NCBI GenBank assembly: GCA_005954745.1
Contig: CP040678.1
Coordinates: 3,100,001 to 3,164,000, forward strand
Origin: Halostella pelagica
GTDB taxonomy: Archaea > Halobacteriota > Halobacteria > Halobacteriales > Natronoarchaeaceae
DNA length: 64,000 nt
Reading direction: 5' to 3'
Each line of letters begins with the position of its first letter. Position 1 is the first letter of the stretch. Below the pieces are notes generated by a model. The model was given only the letters and a program-made list of their open reading frames with translations, was not told the origin of the DNA and made no database searches. Below, piece by piece: positions 52,750 through 61,817 of this stretch. The translations under genes and the position numbers were made by a program.

Positions 52750-53565
52750 TTACAGCTTAGCGAACTGCAGGCGAATCCAGCCTAACCACGGGATTCGAAC
52801 TTCTGCACGGCCCTCGATCCACTTCGGTTTGACGACGGTGGTTCGGCCGGCAACCTGGTCGTAGTACGGCGTATCGTCGCCTTTCGTGATGAACCCGTCG
52901 TGTGGCGCGGGGCAGTTCCGCACCTCCTCGCAGGTGTCGCCTCTGATGTGCGACTCGTTCGCATCGCTGACCCAGTACTCGCCCTTCTCGACGTAGAAGC
53001 GGGCGCGGTGGATTATCGGAATTCCCTCGTCTCCGTTCGGTTTGAAGACGATCACGTCGCCGTAACTCCCGAAACTCCGCTCGTCGGTCTCGATTCCCCG
53101 CTGGTACGTGACGACGCCGTGGACGGCACCGTCCCCCGCGAACCGGTCTTCATCGACGATGAACACGAGGTCGTTTTTCTCCATGTGGGGTTCCATGCTC
53201 CCGCTTTCTACTGCGACCAGTGGCGGCCAGATGCCGCTGACGGCGAACAGGAGCAAGCCGACCAGCGCGACGATAGCCATCGTACTCAGCAGGTCTCGGA
53301 GAGCGGCGACGCCCTCGTTGTCGCTCGTGAGGAACCAGGTGACCGGATTCTCGCTTGCCCTCTCGTCCTCGTCGTCGCCGGCAGTGTAGCCCGGAGCGGC
53401 TGACGGCTCTGCCGTTTGGTCCGCGTCGGCACGGTCACTCCCGTGAGAATCCGCTTTACTGGGCGGTGCCCGGTCCGAACCCACCGCTGTGGATCCGTCT
53501 TCCCCCGACGGATCGTCTTCTTGGGGGGTACGGTCCGGTGTGTCACCGTCTCCGGAGTCAGTCAT
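52750..53565 (-). CDS. sec11: Signal peptidase I (archaeal Sec11 type)
   Basis: A 271-residue type I signal peptidase that removes signal peptides outside the membrane. After a long acidic disordered N-terminus (1-90) comes one membrane segment (about 94-112), then the catalytic serine S123 in VAVESGSMEP and the catalytic histidine H186 in GIPIIHRARFY, the Ser-His pair of archaeal/eukaryotic enzymes in place of Ser-Lys. The C-terminal box GDDTPYYDQ is typical. The ATG at 53565 is chosen over a GTG two codons upstream. It is divergent from polD1. Confidence 0.93.
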   Translation of the reverse strand: MTDSGDGDTPDRTPQEDDPSGEDGSTAVGSDRAPPSKADSHGSDRADADQTAEPSAAPGYTAGDDEDERASENPVTWFLTSDNEGVAALRDLLSTMAIVALVGLLLFAVSGIWPPLVAVESGSMEPHMEKNDLVFIVDEDRFAGDGAVHGVVTYQRGIETDERSFGSYGDVIVFKPNGDEGIPIIHRARFYVEKGEYWVSDANESHIRGDTCEEVRNCPAPHDGFITKGDDTPYYDQVAGRTTVVKPKWIEGRAEVRIPWLGWIRLQFAKL

Positions 53566-53695
53566 CGTCACCGCATACTCCCCTCCGCAAAATCAACCTT
53601 CTGTTATGGGTGGTCGACGAACCCGACGCGGGTGTCAATCGAACCGGAAGTTCCGTTCCGCTACGTTTTTGCACTCTCCCCGGGATTAGTGGTGT

Positions 53696-55339
53696 GTGCC
53701 ACTGGAGGCCCCCGCTCGCATCGTCCGCGAACTCACGAGCAGGGGGTACAACGCTGACCGCGAGGCCGTGACGCTCATCGCCTCGGCCGACGACCCCGCC
53801 CGCGCGCTCGAACGCGCCGTCGACGAAGCGCCGGAGGGCGCGCTGACTCTCTCGGTCGAACACGTCCGAGACGTACTCGACGCTGACGCCGGGGGGGATC
53901 CCGCTACGATGAGCGAATCGGCGTCGACCCGGGCCGGCGCTGTGGATGCACCGCCGGCGGAGGACACGACTGACGCGACCGACGCCGCGGCCTCCTCCGA
54001 GACGGCCGGCTCCGACCGCCCGAACCGGGACCCCTCTGCTTCGACTGCAACACCCGACGACGGACGACAGTCTCCTTCTAATAACTCTCCAGGCGAAACG
54101 GAGGGATCGACGGGCCGTTCCGCCGACCAATCGGTTCGGTCTATCGAGATCGGAAACGACATCACCGGCAGGAGCACCGGAACGGGCGAATACGAGGATT
54201 TCGTTACCGTGTTCCGCGACCGGTACGACCGCCTCGGAGAGAAACTCCGGACTCGCGTGAATCACCGCCCCGCCGAAGCGATTCAGTCAATGCCCGGCGG
54301 GAGCGAAGCCGCGATAGTCGGGATGATAAGCGACATTCGCTCGACTGCGAGCGGACACTGGCTAGTCGAACTCGAAGACACGACGGGCACGTTTCCGTGT
54401 CTCGTCATGAAAGACCGCGACATCGCGGGCCTGGTCGAGGAACTGCTCTGCGACGAGGTGATCGCCGTGGAGGGAACGCTAGCGGACGACGCCGGGATCC
54501 TCTTCGTCGACTCGCTCCACTTCCCGGACGTTCCCCGTACGTACTCGCCGAACACCGCCGACCGCCACGTTCAGGCCGCCCTCATCAGCGATGTTCACGT
54601 CGGCAGTCAGGAGTTCATGACGGAGGCCTGGCACCGCTTTACCGACTGGCTTCACACCCCGGAAGCGGAAACCATCGAGTATCTGCTGATCGCCGGCGAC
54701 ATGGTCGAGGGCGTCGGCGTCTATCCGGACCAGGACGAGGAACTCGACATCGTCGACATCTACGAGCAGTACGAACGCTTCTCGGAGCATCTCAAGGAGG
54801 TGCCGGGCGACATCGAGATCGTCATGATCCCCGGCAACCACGACGCCGTCCGCCTCGCGGAACCGCAACCCGCCTTCGACGAGGAGCTCCGCGAGATCAT
54901 GAGCGCTCACGACGCCCGCATCACCGGCAACCCCTCGACGGTCACTATCGAGGGCGTCTCCGTCCTGATGTACCACGGCGTTTCGCTGGACGAGATCATC
55001 GCGGAACTTCCCGAAGACAAGGCCAGTTACGACGAGCCACACAAGGCGATGCATCACCTCCTGAAGAAGCGCCACGTCGCGCCGCAGTACGGGGGCCACC
55101 TCCGCGTCGCGCCCGAGGAGAAGGATTATCTGACAATCGACAGCGTCCCTGATATCTTCCACACCGGCCACGTCCACAAGCTCGGCGTCGGCAAGTATCA
55201 CAACGTGCTTTCGATAAACAGCGGCTGCTGGCAGGCCCAGACCGAGTTCCAGAAGTCGGTCAACATCGATCCGGACGCCGGGTTCGCGCCGGTCGTCGAC
55301 CTGGACACGCTGGAGCCCACGATCCGAAAGTTCCACTAA
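53696..55339 (+). CDS. polD1: DNA polymerase D small subunit (DP1)
   Basis: A 547-residue small subunit of archaeal family D DNA polymerase, the proofreading 3'-5' exonuclease partner. The N-terminal helical domain is followed by a disordered acidic linker (about 65-160), an OB fold (PAEAIQSMPGGSEAAIVGMI...) and a calcineurin-like phosphoesterase domain: ISDVHVGSQEF, LIAGDMVEG, IPGNHDAVR, MYHGVSLDE, HTGHVHKLG. The start is a GTG at 53696 (MPLEAPARIVREL) about 30 bp after ACGTTTTTG. Location beside the origin is conserved. Confidence 0.95.
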   Translation: MPLEAPARIVRELTSRGYNADREAVTLIASADDPARALERAVDEAPEGALTLSVEHVRDVLDADAGGDPATMSESASTRAGAVDAPPAEDTTDATDAAASSETAGSDRPNRDPSASTATPDDGRQSPSNNSPGETEGSTGRSADQSVRSIEIGNDITGRSTGTGEYEDFVTVFRDRYDRLGEKLRTRVNHRPAEAIQSMPGGSEAAIVGMISDIRSTASGHWLVELEDTTGTFPCLVMKDRDIAGLVEELLCDEVIAVEGTLADDAGILFVDSLHFPDVPRTYSPNTADRHVQAALISDVHVGSQEFMTEAWHRFTDWLHTPEAETIEYLLIAGDMVEGVGVYPDQDEELDIVDIYEQYERFSEHLKEVPGDIEIVMIPGNHDAVRLAEPQPAFDEELREIMSAHDARITGNPSTVTIEGVSVLMYHGVSLDEIIAELPEDKASYDEPHKAMHHLLKKRHVAPQYGGHLRVAPEEKDYLTIDSVPDIFHTGHVHKLGVGKYHNVLSINSGCWQAQTEFQKSVNIDPDAGFAPVVDLDTLEPTIRKFH

Positions 55340-55535
55340 AAAGTCCTTGTGCACCGCTGGCGCGGCGCACTGCGCCCTTTTTCTGTCCACCAGGCCCGCC
55401 TGTTTGCGAGAGCGCCGTCGATTGGCGGCGCACGCTCCGAGCGCCTGCCCCTCCCCGTCACTCCCCCGCTCACTGGCGAGGCGACTCCGTCGCCACGCGA
55501 TGCTCGCGCGGCATCGTTCGGCCGAGTAACTAACC
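55340..55535 (+). repeat. Mosaic structured repeat, copy 2 (after polD1)
   Basis: It begins right after the polD1 stop. Module A (55340-55382) pairs AAAAAG with CTTTTT around the hairpin GTGC..GCAC and ends in a T run, like an intrinsic terminator. A short module B-like part (55390-55412) and module D (55427-55463, CGCTCCGAGCGCCTGCCCCT) follow; module C is absent. Confidence 0.75.
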
Positions 55536-55866
55536 GGAGGTTTATAAGAAATCCCGCGGCCAGACAGTTCGTGCCCTAACGAATCGGCGCGAGGGCGGAC
55601 GAGGCGGGTGTACGGCGATCCCTCTCGCGACAACACGTGCCGTCTGTTCGTTATTATCGCGCGGCATCCATCGCACTCTGCAAGTCCGATCTCGGATCGT
55701 CGACGTGTTCGTTGTCAACGGCCCTGACGAGACCCGCGTTGAGTCACACGGTCAGGCGCTACTCGGGCGGGAGAGAGACGTGAGTCATCGTCGCGGTCGT
55801 TCGATGATACGCTCGAGACGGACGAACGGCTAACCGAGCGTGCGGACGACAACCTCCCATCCCTTG
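55536..55866. other. Intergenic stretch after the polD1-associated repeat
   Basis: No convincing gene occurs. It contains a strong plus-strand TATA-like element GGTTTATAAGAAATCC (TTTATAA at 55541-55547) with no coding frame downstream until the convergent GNAT gene. It may promote an unrecognised non-coding RNA starting near 55572. Confidence 0.5.
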
Positions 55867-56301
55867 CTACGGTTCCAGACGGTATTTCACCGTCGGTGTT
55901 CCCTCGAATCGGGGGCCGGCCCCGCGTTCGTCGAACCCGATGTTCCGCGCGGCGGCGGCGACGTGCGGGACGGTTTCGGGTGCGATCAGTTCGACCGACA
56001 TATCTTCCTGTTCGGCGAAGCGAACAGGCTCTCCGAGCAGTCGCTCGCAGGCATCTTCAGTGCCGTCCAGTTGTGTGACGTGGACGCAGTCTTCGCGCGC
56101 GTCGAAGCTCACGAACCCGAGCAGATCCGGCCCCCCTTCGTCTGCGTCGGCGTTCGGATCGGTCTCTTCTTCCTCTGATTCGGCGACGCGGACCGTGCGG
56201 TCGTGTACGAGGTTCCGCATTACGTCGGTGGGAGAGTCCGCGATCCCGGCGAGGTCGTCCGCGTCCGCCTCCACGGCGTCCCGTATACGCATCACCTCCA
56301 T
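55867..56301 (-). CDS. GNAT-family N-acetyltransferase-like protein
   Basis: A 144-residue protein of GNAT style: N-terminal MEVMRIRDAVEADADDLAGI, a central strand LLGFVSFDAREDCVHVTQL, and a C-terminal NIGFDERGAGPRFEGTPTV. The acetyl-CoA pyrophosphate loop (Q/RxxGxG/A) is weak here, with DGTEDACERLL in its place, so activity is uncertain. The ATG at 56301 is taken from two nearby choices (also 56292). Confidence 0.75.
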   Translation of the reverse strand: MEVMRIRDAVEADADDLAGIADSPTDVMRNLVHDRTVRVAESEEEETDPNADADEGGPDLLGFVSFDAREDCVHVTQLDGTEDACERLLGEPVRFAEQEDMSVELIAPETVPHVAAAARNIGFDERGAGPRFEGTPTVKYRLEP

Positions 56302-56389
56302 GGTATCGCCCCACACAGAAAAAACCGTGGCGTGCGAGCGGTGGTGACGGGCGGCACACTTTCATCCCGTCGGCCACAATCCACGGGGT

Positions 56390-57526
56390 ATGCCGGAACG
56401 CCCCGACGGGACGGACCGTTGTGACTTCTGTCGGCTTCCGTATCCGACACCTCCGATCGAACTCGCCTACGAAGGGACGACGTACGAATTCTGCTCGACC
56501 GCCTGCCGGGACGCGTTGCAGTCGTCCGATCGCGTGTTCACCGAATACCACGGACACAGGTGCTTCGCGACGGGCGTCTCAGCTCTCGACACCGCGCTTC
56601 CCGAGGGTCTCCCGCGTAACTCTCTCGTTCTCCTCTCGGGCCAGCCAGGTACTCGTCCCGGGGCGCTCTACGCCGAACTCGTCTGGCGAACCCTGCAACG
56701 CGGCGAATCTGCGGTCTTCGTGACCTTTCAGGAACCGCCGATTTCGGTCGTCGAAACGTTTCTCATGCTTGATTGGAACGTCCTTCCCTTTCTCGAACGA
56801 GGTCAACTACGGATACTCGACTGTTTCACCTACCGCGTGGAGGACCGCAACCGCATGCTCGACCGGATGAGCCAGTGGAACCAACACCTCTCCAACGTTA
56901 CCGCCCCTGCGACGAAGTCGGTCCGTGACCCGAGCGACATGGCCGAACTGGAGAACAAACTCGACAACTGCCTCGAAACCGAGTCGATGGTCGAGGAAGG
57001 CATCGTCCTGATCGATTCGCTGACCGAACTCGGAACGCTCGTCCAACCGGTCCAGGCGTACAACTTCGTCAAAGATATCCGCGCCGATGTTTGCAAGGGT
57101 CGATTCGTCCCCGTCTTCGCCGGAGCGACCTTCTCCGGACAGGCGGAGTCGTTCCCGCACGACCTGGAGTACATCGCGGACGGGATCGTGGACATGGAAC
57201 TCAACGGCGAGATCGTCGACGACACGCTGCTTCGGCGGATCCGGGTCCGAAAGATGAACAGCGTGCTCACCATCTCGGAGTGGGCGACCTACGAGTTCAC
57301 GAACGGTACCGGTCTCGTCACGTTCGACCCGACCGAGGAGATGGCCGCGACTGACCAGGGGCCCAGAGAGTCCTCGAACGGGATGACTGACCCGGTCCGG
57401 GACTCCGACTCCGAGAGGTCTTCCGGGGTTCAAGAGGCGGACCGCGGCGCGTCCCCTCCGGACCCTCCCAGTGCGGACGCGCCCGGCGCTGACGCCGAGT
57501 CGGATATCGACTCTTCCAACGAGTAG
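56390..57526 (+). CDS. RecA/KaiC-like protein with N-terminal zinc domain and degenerate P-loop
   Basis: A 378-residue protein. An N-terminal zinc-binding domain of TRASH/MYM style has C11-x2-C14 and C35-x3-C39 (CDFCRLPYP, FCSTACRDAL). The middle is RecA/KaiC-like (FATGVSALDTALPEGLPRNS, FVTFQEPPISVV, GIVLIDSLTELG as Walker B). The Walker A position is GQPGTRPG (84-91), missing the GK(S/T), so ATP hydrolysis is unlikely. A long acidic disordered tail follows residue 310. Start ATG at 56390. Possibly a regulatory scaffold; function unknown. Confidence 0.78.
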   Translation: MPERPDGTDRCDFCRLPYPTPPIELAYEGTTYEFCSTACRDALQSSDRVFTEYHGHRCFATGVSALDTALPEGLPRNSLVLLSGQPGTRPGALYAELVWRTLQRGESAVFVTFQEPPISVVETFLMLDWNVLPFLERGQLRILDCFTYRVEDRNRMLDRMSQWNQHLSNVTAPATKSVRDPSDMAELENKLDNCLETESMVEEGIVLIDSLTELGTLVQPVQAYNFVKDIRADVCKGRFVPVFAGATFSGQAESFPHDLEYIADGIVDMELNGEIVDDTLLRRIRVRKMNSVLTISEWATYEFTNGTGLVTFDPTEEMAATDQGPRESSNGMTDPVRDSDSERSSGVQEADRGASPPDPPSADAPGADAESDIDSSNE

Positions 57527-57712
57527 CATCCGGTCGCACCGTGGGCTCCAGTCGGACGGCCCGACGACTCGACCCGGCACGGGTCCCGAGCGGGAACGCT
57601 CACAAGTGGACACCGTTTCTCCCCCAAAATTACCGGAGATGGACACAGTTATCAGCGCGGTACGGCAACGGTATTCCATGATCGCAGTTAGTCCGAATCC
57701 ACGGGTGATCGG

Positions 57713-58891
57713 ATGCGCGTAGTCGCGAAGTTCGGCGGAACCAGCCTGGGCAGCGGCGACCGCGTCAACCGCGCCGCGGACTCCATCGCCACCGCCGTCG
57801 AGGCGGGTCACGAGATAGCCGTCGTCGCGAGCGCTATGGGGTCGACCACCGACGAACTTCTCGACGAGATCACATTCGAGACGGACGACGCCGACCGCGC
57901 TCAGATCGTTAGCATGGGCGAACGGACCAGCGTGCGGATGCTCAAGGCCGCACTCGCCGCTCGCGACATCGAGGCCATCTTCCTCGAACCCGGCAGCGAG
58001 CAGTGGCCGGTGATCACCGACGCGGCGGGCGAGGTCGACGTCGAGGAGACGAAGCGTCGCGCCGCAGCGCTCGCTGAGCAGTTAGACGGCGTCGTTCCAG
58101 TGATCACCGGGTTCCTCGCCCAGGACCACGACGGCAACGTCACCACGCTCGGCCGCGGCGGCAGCGACACCACGGCCGTCATGCTCGGCAAGTACATGAA
58201 CGCCGACGAAGTCGTCATCGTCACCGACGTCGAGGGCGTCATGACCGGCGACCCCCGCGTCGTCGAGGGCGCGCGCAACGTGGGCAAGATCACGGTCGAC
58301 GAACTCCGAAACCTCTCGTTCCGGGGGGCCGAGGTCGTCGCCCCCAGCGCGCTCTCGTACAAGTCGAGCAACATGGACGTACGCGTCGTCCACTACCAGC
58401 ACGGCGACCTGCTCACAGGCGGCACCCAGGTCGAAGGGGAGTTCAACAGCCTCGTCGACATGCGCGAGGAGTCGCTCGCCTGCCTCACGGTCGCCGGCCG
58501 GGCCATCCGCAACAGCTCCGGCATCCTTCAGGAACTCACGGCGGCGCTCGGCGAGGCCGACGTCAACGTCGACGCCATCGCAAGCGGCATGGACTCGGTC
58601 ACGTTCTACGTCGACGAGACCGCCGCCGAGCGGGCCGAAACCGTCCTTCACCGCGAGGTCGTCGACCAGGAACCGCTCTCCAGCGTCACCGTCGAGAGCG
58701 GTCTCGCCGCCATCCGCGTCACCGGCGGCCAACTCCCCAATCGCTCCGGCATCATCAAGGCTATCGTCGACCCGATGGCCGACGCCGGCATCAACCTGTA
58801 CGACCTGATCACGAGCGCTACCTCGGTCGCCCTCTTCGTCGACTGGGAGGACCGCGAGGACGCGCTGGAGATCATGCAACGGCGGTTCTAA
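57713..58891 (+). CDS. lysC: Aspartate kinase
   Basis: A 392-residue aspartokinase, first step to lysine, threonine and methionine. The N-terminal KFGGTSLGSGDRV is the phosphate-binding motif, with TLGRGGSDTTAVMLG and the FRGAEVVAPSAL segment following. Two C-terminal ACT domains (about 265-392, e.g. ITSATSVALFVDWEDRED) bind amino-acid effectors. A 27-codon upstream frame (57639-57722) overlaps its start. A mosaic repeat follows its stop. Confidence 0.95.
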   Translation: MRVVAKFGGTSLGSGDRVNRAADSIATAVEAGHEIAVVASAMGSTTDELLDEITFETDDADRAQIVSMGERTSVRMLKAALAARDIEAIFLEPGSEQWPVITDAAGEVDVEETKRRAAALAEQLDGVVPVITGFLAQDHDGNVTTLGRGGSDTTAVMLGKYMNADEVVIVTDVEGVMTGDPRVVEGARNVGKITVDELRNLSFRGAEVVAPSALSYKSSNMDVRVVHYQHGDLLTGGTQVEGEFNSLVDMREESLACLTVAGRAIRNSSGILQELTAALGEADVNVDAIASGMDSVTFYVDETAAERAETVLHREVVDQEPLSSVTVESGLAAIRVTGGQLPNRSGIIKAIVDPMADAGINLYDLITSATSVALFVDWEDREDALEIMQRRF

Positions 58892-59140
58892 GGAACGCCC
58901 TTGCGAGCGCTTGACAGCGCTCGTTGCGCCCTTTCAATGTCCGCCGGAGGACGCTTCGCCCCTTCGAGCCGTCACTCGCTCTGTTCGCGAAGACGCCAAC
59001 GAGCGCCGCAGGCGATCGTTTCAGGTCCGCCAGTTTGCGCGAGTCGCCACGGTAGTGGCGATACGCTCCGAGTGCCTGCCTTCCCCCGTGTGCTCCCGAC
59101 GAGACGCGAGCACGGCCGCTGGTTCGTCCGGGCGTAACCA
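58892..59140 (+). repeat. Mosaic structured repeat, copy 3 (after lysC)
   Basis: It begins right after the lysC stop. Module A (58892-58940) has the perfect hairpin CGAGCGCT-TGAC-AGCGCTCG and CGCCCTTTC. Module C (58966-58995, GAGCCGTCACTCGCTC..) comes before module B (58996-59043), then module D (59057-59095). The B and C order is reversed compared with copy 1. No gene lies in 58892-59207. Confidence 0.78.
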
Positions 59141-59207
59141 TCCTTCGGACCAGACGGTCGCTGGAACGCTCGACAGGAGTTTTATCCGCGCGGCGAGTAT
59201 CCGTGCT

Positions 59208-59447
59208 ATGGTTGAACACACCGCGACGTTCGAGATCGAATCGGCGTCTGACGCGCGGATCGTGTCCAGGGCGCTCGACGAGTTACACAACCGATTTCGG
59301 GAGGAGGACCTGGAAGTCGGAGACGGCAAGCGGGGAATGAACGAGATGGTCGAGGAGTTCAGGTCCCTGCACGAACAGATCGACGCCGATTCTACGGGAA
59401 CACTGATAGTCACCTACACGGACGAGAACTCGGAAAACGATCCGTAG
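59208..59447 (+). CDS. Small acidic hypothetical protein
   Basis: A 79-residue protein (MVEHTATFEIESASDARIVS...) with no family I recognise, alternating strand and helix and an acidic charge. GTTTTATCC about 27 bp before the ATG indicates a leaderless promoter. It could be a small dimeric regulator or a halophile-specific factor; function unknown. Confidence 0.65.
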   Translation: MVEHTATFEIESASDARIVSRALDELHNRFREEDLEVGDGKRGMNEMVEEFRSLHEQIDADSTGTLIVTYTDENSENDP

Positions 59448-59512
59448 CACCCTGCCGTGGTAGCGCGACCCTCGGAAGTGTTATCCATGTATGAGCACTA
59501 CGTATATTTGCA

Positions 59513-59707
59513 ATGGCAAACGGAACTGTTGATTTCTTCAACAACACTGGCGGCTACGGATTTATCGAGACTGAGGATGCGGACGACGACGTTTTCTTCC
59601 ACATGGAGGACGTTGGCGGTGCAGACCTCGAAGAAGGCACGGACATCGAGTTCGACATCGAAGAGGCCCCCAAGGGCCCTCGCGCGACGAACGTCGTTCG
59701 CGAGTAA
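59513..59707 (+). CDS. cspA: Cold-shock protein (CspA-like)
   Basis: A 64-residue cold-shock-domain protein, very similar in plan to CspA: GTVDFFNNTGGYGFIETED contains the RNP1-like GGYGFIE, and DVFFHMEDV is RNP2. It binds single-stranded nucleic acid and helps RNA unfolding. GTATATTTG about 10 bp upstream is a TATA-like patch. Confidence 0.93.
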   Translation: MANGTVDFFNNTGGYGFIETEDADDDVFFHMEDVGGADLEEGTDIEFDIEEAPKGPRATNVVRE

Positions 59708-59886
59708 ACGCGGACTATCGTTTCACGACGATCACTGTAAACGACATTTTTCGAGTACACTACCCCCACGAGTCGGGACTCTACGGTACACGGAGTGCAG
59801 TACCGACGACTCGCCGCACCTGACGCGGCGGGGACGTACGGCCGACTGCCGCGATGTTTTTCACGCTCGGTTCTGTCACGGCTACT

Positions 59887-60306
59887 ATGGCTGACCGACT
59901 GACGACGGTGGACACCGTCCGGGAGGAGGGGTCCTGGCTGTTCACCATTCGCGACGAGTACGGTGAACTCGACGAAGCCATCCTCGTCCCCTGCGATGAC
60001 GAGGAGGGGGACGACGTCGAGGCGTGGATCAACCGCTGCACTCACGAGGCTCAGCGACTTGACCGCGGATTCGGCGCGGCGATGCGGGACGGCCAGATCA
60101 TCTGTCCGAAACACGGGTCGATGTTCGACTCGTGTTCGGGCTACTGCGACAACGGCGACGCCGCAGACACGACGCTTCCCGGCGTCGACGTGACTGTCAC
60201 CCACGGCGACATCTATCTGACTGACGACGACGTCGCCTTCGAACACGAGGGCGGTATCGACGACGATGACGACGGTCCCGATTCGACATCGCATATCGGC
60301 TTCTGA
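59887..60306 (+). CDS. Rieske 2Fe-2S domain protein
   Basis: A 139-residue soluble ferredoxin-like Rieske protein. Cluster ligands are in CTHEAQRLDRG (Cys and His) and CPKHGSMFDS (Cys and His), the C-x-H ... C-x2-H pattern of the Rieske fold. The ATG at 59887 is taken over an upstream in-frame ATG at 59854. An acidic C-terminal tail is halophilic. It could be an electron carrier for an oxygenase not present in the window; partners unknown. Confidence 0.85.
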   Translation: MADRLTTVDTVREEGSWLFTIRDEYGELDEAILVPCDDEEGDDVEAWINRCTHEAQRLDRGFGAAMRDGQIICPKHGSMFDSCSGYCDNGDAADTTLPGVDVTVTHGDIYLTDDDVAFEHEGGIDDDDDGPDSTSHIGF

Positions 60307-60458
60307 TCCCCGAACGGACCGCTAACGGTCACCATTCGCCACCAGTGAATACGTCTGTCCAGCGGAGTCGGTGTACCTACCGCCCGCCGGCGAATCTGTC
60401 TGCCGTCACCCAGATACTCGCAGCTAGTTTGAACAGCAGGCACTCCCTTGTATGCGCC

Positions 60459-61799
60459 GTGAAAGCGCACAAGACCAAAGTGGTCGAACGGATCGAACTA
60501 CCCGACCGCGAGGCACGCGAGGCTAATCTGGACGAAGCGGGCTACAACGTGTTTAACCTGAACGCTGACGACGTGTACGTCGACCTGTTGACCGACAGCG
60601 GCACCGGTGCGATGAGCGACGAGCAGTGGGCCGCCCTCCTCCGCGGCGACGAGGCCTACGCCGGCAGCGAGAGTTTCGCCGAACTGGAGTCCGCCGTCGA
60701 GGACGTGATGGGGTTCGAGCGGGTCGTCCCCGCTCACCAGGGACGCGGCGCGGAGAACCTCCTCTACGGCGCACTGGTCGACGACGGCGACGTCGTGCTC
60801 AACAACACTCACTTCGACACGACTCGCGCCCACGTCGCCAATCAGGGCGCGGAAGCCGCGGACTGCCCTGCTGAGATCGCCTTCGACGCTGACGCCGACG
60901 CTCCCTTCAAAGGCAACTTCTCGGTCGACCGCGCCCGGGAACACGTCGAACGGGTCGGGGCCGAGAACGTTCCCGTTGTCGTCCTGACGATAACTAACAA
61001 CTCGGCGGCCGGACAGCCGGTCAGCGTGGCGAACACCCGAAACGTCCGCGAGTTCGCCGACGAGATAGACGCGACGTTCGTGATAGACGCCTGCCGCTTC
61101 GCGGAGAACGCGTACTTCGTCCGCGAACGCGAGCCAGGCTACGAGGAGGCGTCGGTGGCGTCCATCGCCCGCGAGCAACTCGACTACGCGGACGCGCTGG
61201 TCATGAGTGGCAAGAAGGAAGGGCTCGTCAACGCCGGCGGGTTCGTCGCCGTCCGCGACCCTGACCTGTTCGACCGCGTCAAGCAACGCGCCATCCTCTT
61301 CGAGGGGTTCCCGACGTACGGCGGGATGGCCGGTCGCGACCTCGCGGCGATGGCCGTTGGCCTCCGCGAGGCGGTCGACCTCGCTCGCGTTCGAGACCGG
61401 ATCGAACAGGTCCGCGACCTCGGCGAGCGACTCCGCGATGCGGGCATCCCGCTGTACTGGCCGCCGGGCGGACACGCGGTGTACGTCGACGCCGGTGAGA
61501 TGTTCGCCCACGTCCCCACCGAAGAGTTCCCCGGGCAGGCGTTGGTCTGTGAGCTCTATCGGGAGGGCGGCGTTCGCGCCGTCGAACTCGGCGAGTTCGC
61601 GTTCCCCGGAACCGACCGGCCCGACCTCGTTCGACTGGCGCTTCCCCGTCGGACGTACAGCCGAGAACACGTCGAACACGTCGTCGACACGTTCGCCGCG
61701 GTCGCTGACCGAGCGGACGCGATATCCGGGTTGGAAGTGATAGACGAACCCGAAATGGCGGAGTTACGCCACTTCTCGGCGCGACTCCAGCCCGTTTGA
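60459..61799 (+). CDS. tnaA: Tryptophanase
   Basis: A 446-residue PLP enzyme of the beta-eliminating lyase family, splitting tryptophan to indole, pyruvate and ammonia. The PLP lysine is K253 in MSGKKEGLVNAGG. Other family strings are DLLTDSGTGAMSDEQWAALL, GFERVVPAHQGRGAE and NNTHFDTTRAHVANQG. The GTG start at 60459 (MKAHKTKVVERIEL) gives the family N-terminus; the ATG at 60345 lies in a longer frame without family sequence. In haloarchaea it lies close to lysC near the origin, as here. Confidence 0.9.
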   Translation: MKAHKTKVVERIELPDREAREANLDEAGYNVFNLNADDVYVDLLTDSGTGAMSDEQWAALLRGDEAYAGSESFAELESAVEDVMGFERVVPAHQGRGAENLLYGALVDDGDVVLNNTHFDTTRAHVANQGAEAADCPAEIAFDADADAPFKGNFSVDRAREHVERVGAENVPVVVLTITNNSAAGQPVSVANTRNVREFADEIDATFVIDACRFAENAYFVREREPGYEEASVASIAREQLDYADALVMSGKKEGLVNAGGFVAVRDPDLFDRVKQRAILFEGFPTYGGMAGRDLAAMAVGLREAVDLARVRDRIEQVRDLGERLRDAGIPLYWPPGGHAVYVDAGEMFAHVPTEEFPGQALVCELYREGGVRAVELGEFAFPGTDRPDLVRLALPRRTYSREHVEHVVDTFAAVADRADAISGLEVIDEPEMAELRHFSARLQPV

Positions 61800-61817
61800 C
61801 GCCACGGAAACGGGTCA

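Noticed and set aside
54479-55636. 385-codon minus-strand frame over polD1
   Set aside because: polD1 has full phosphoesterase motifs on the plus strand; the other frame has none.
60498-61679. 393-codon minus-strand frame over tryptophanase
   Set aside because: The plus strand has the PLP lysine and family strings; the antisense frame lacks any.
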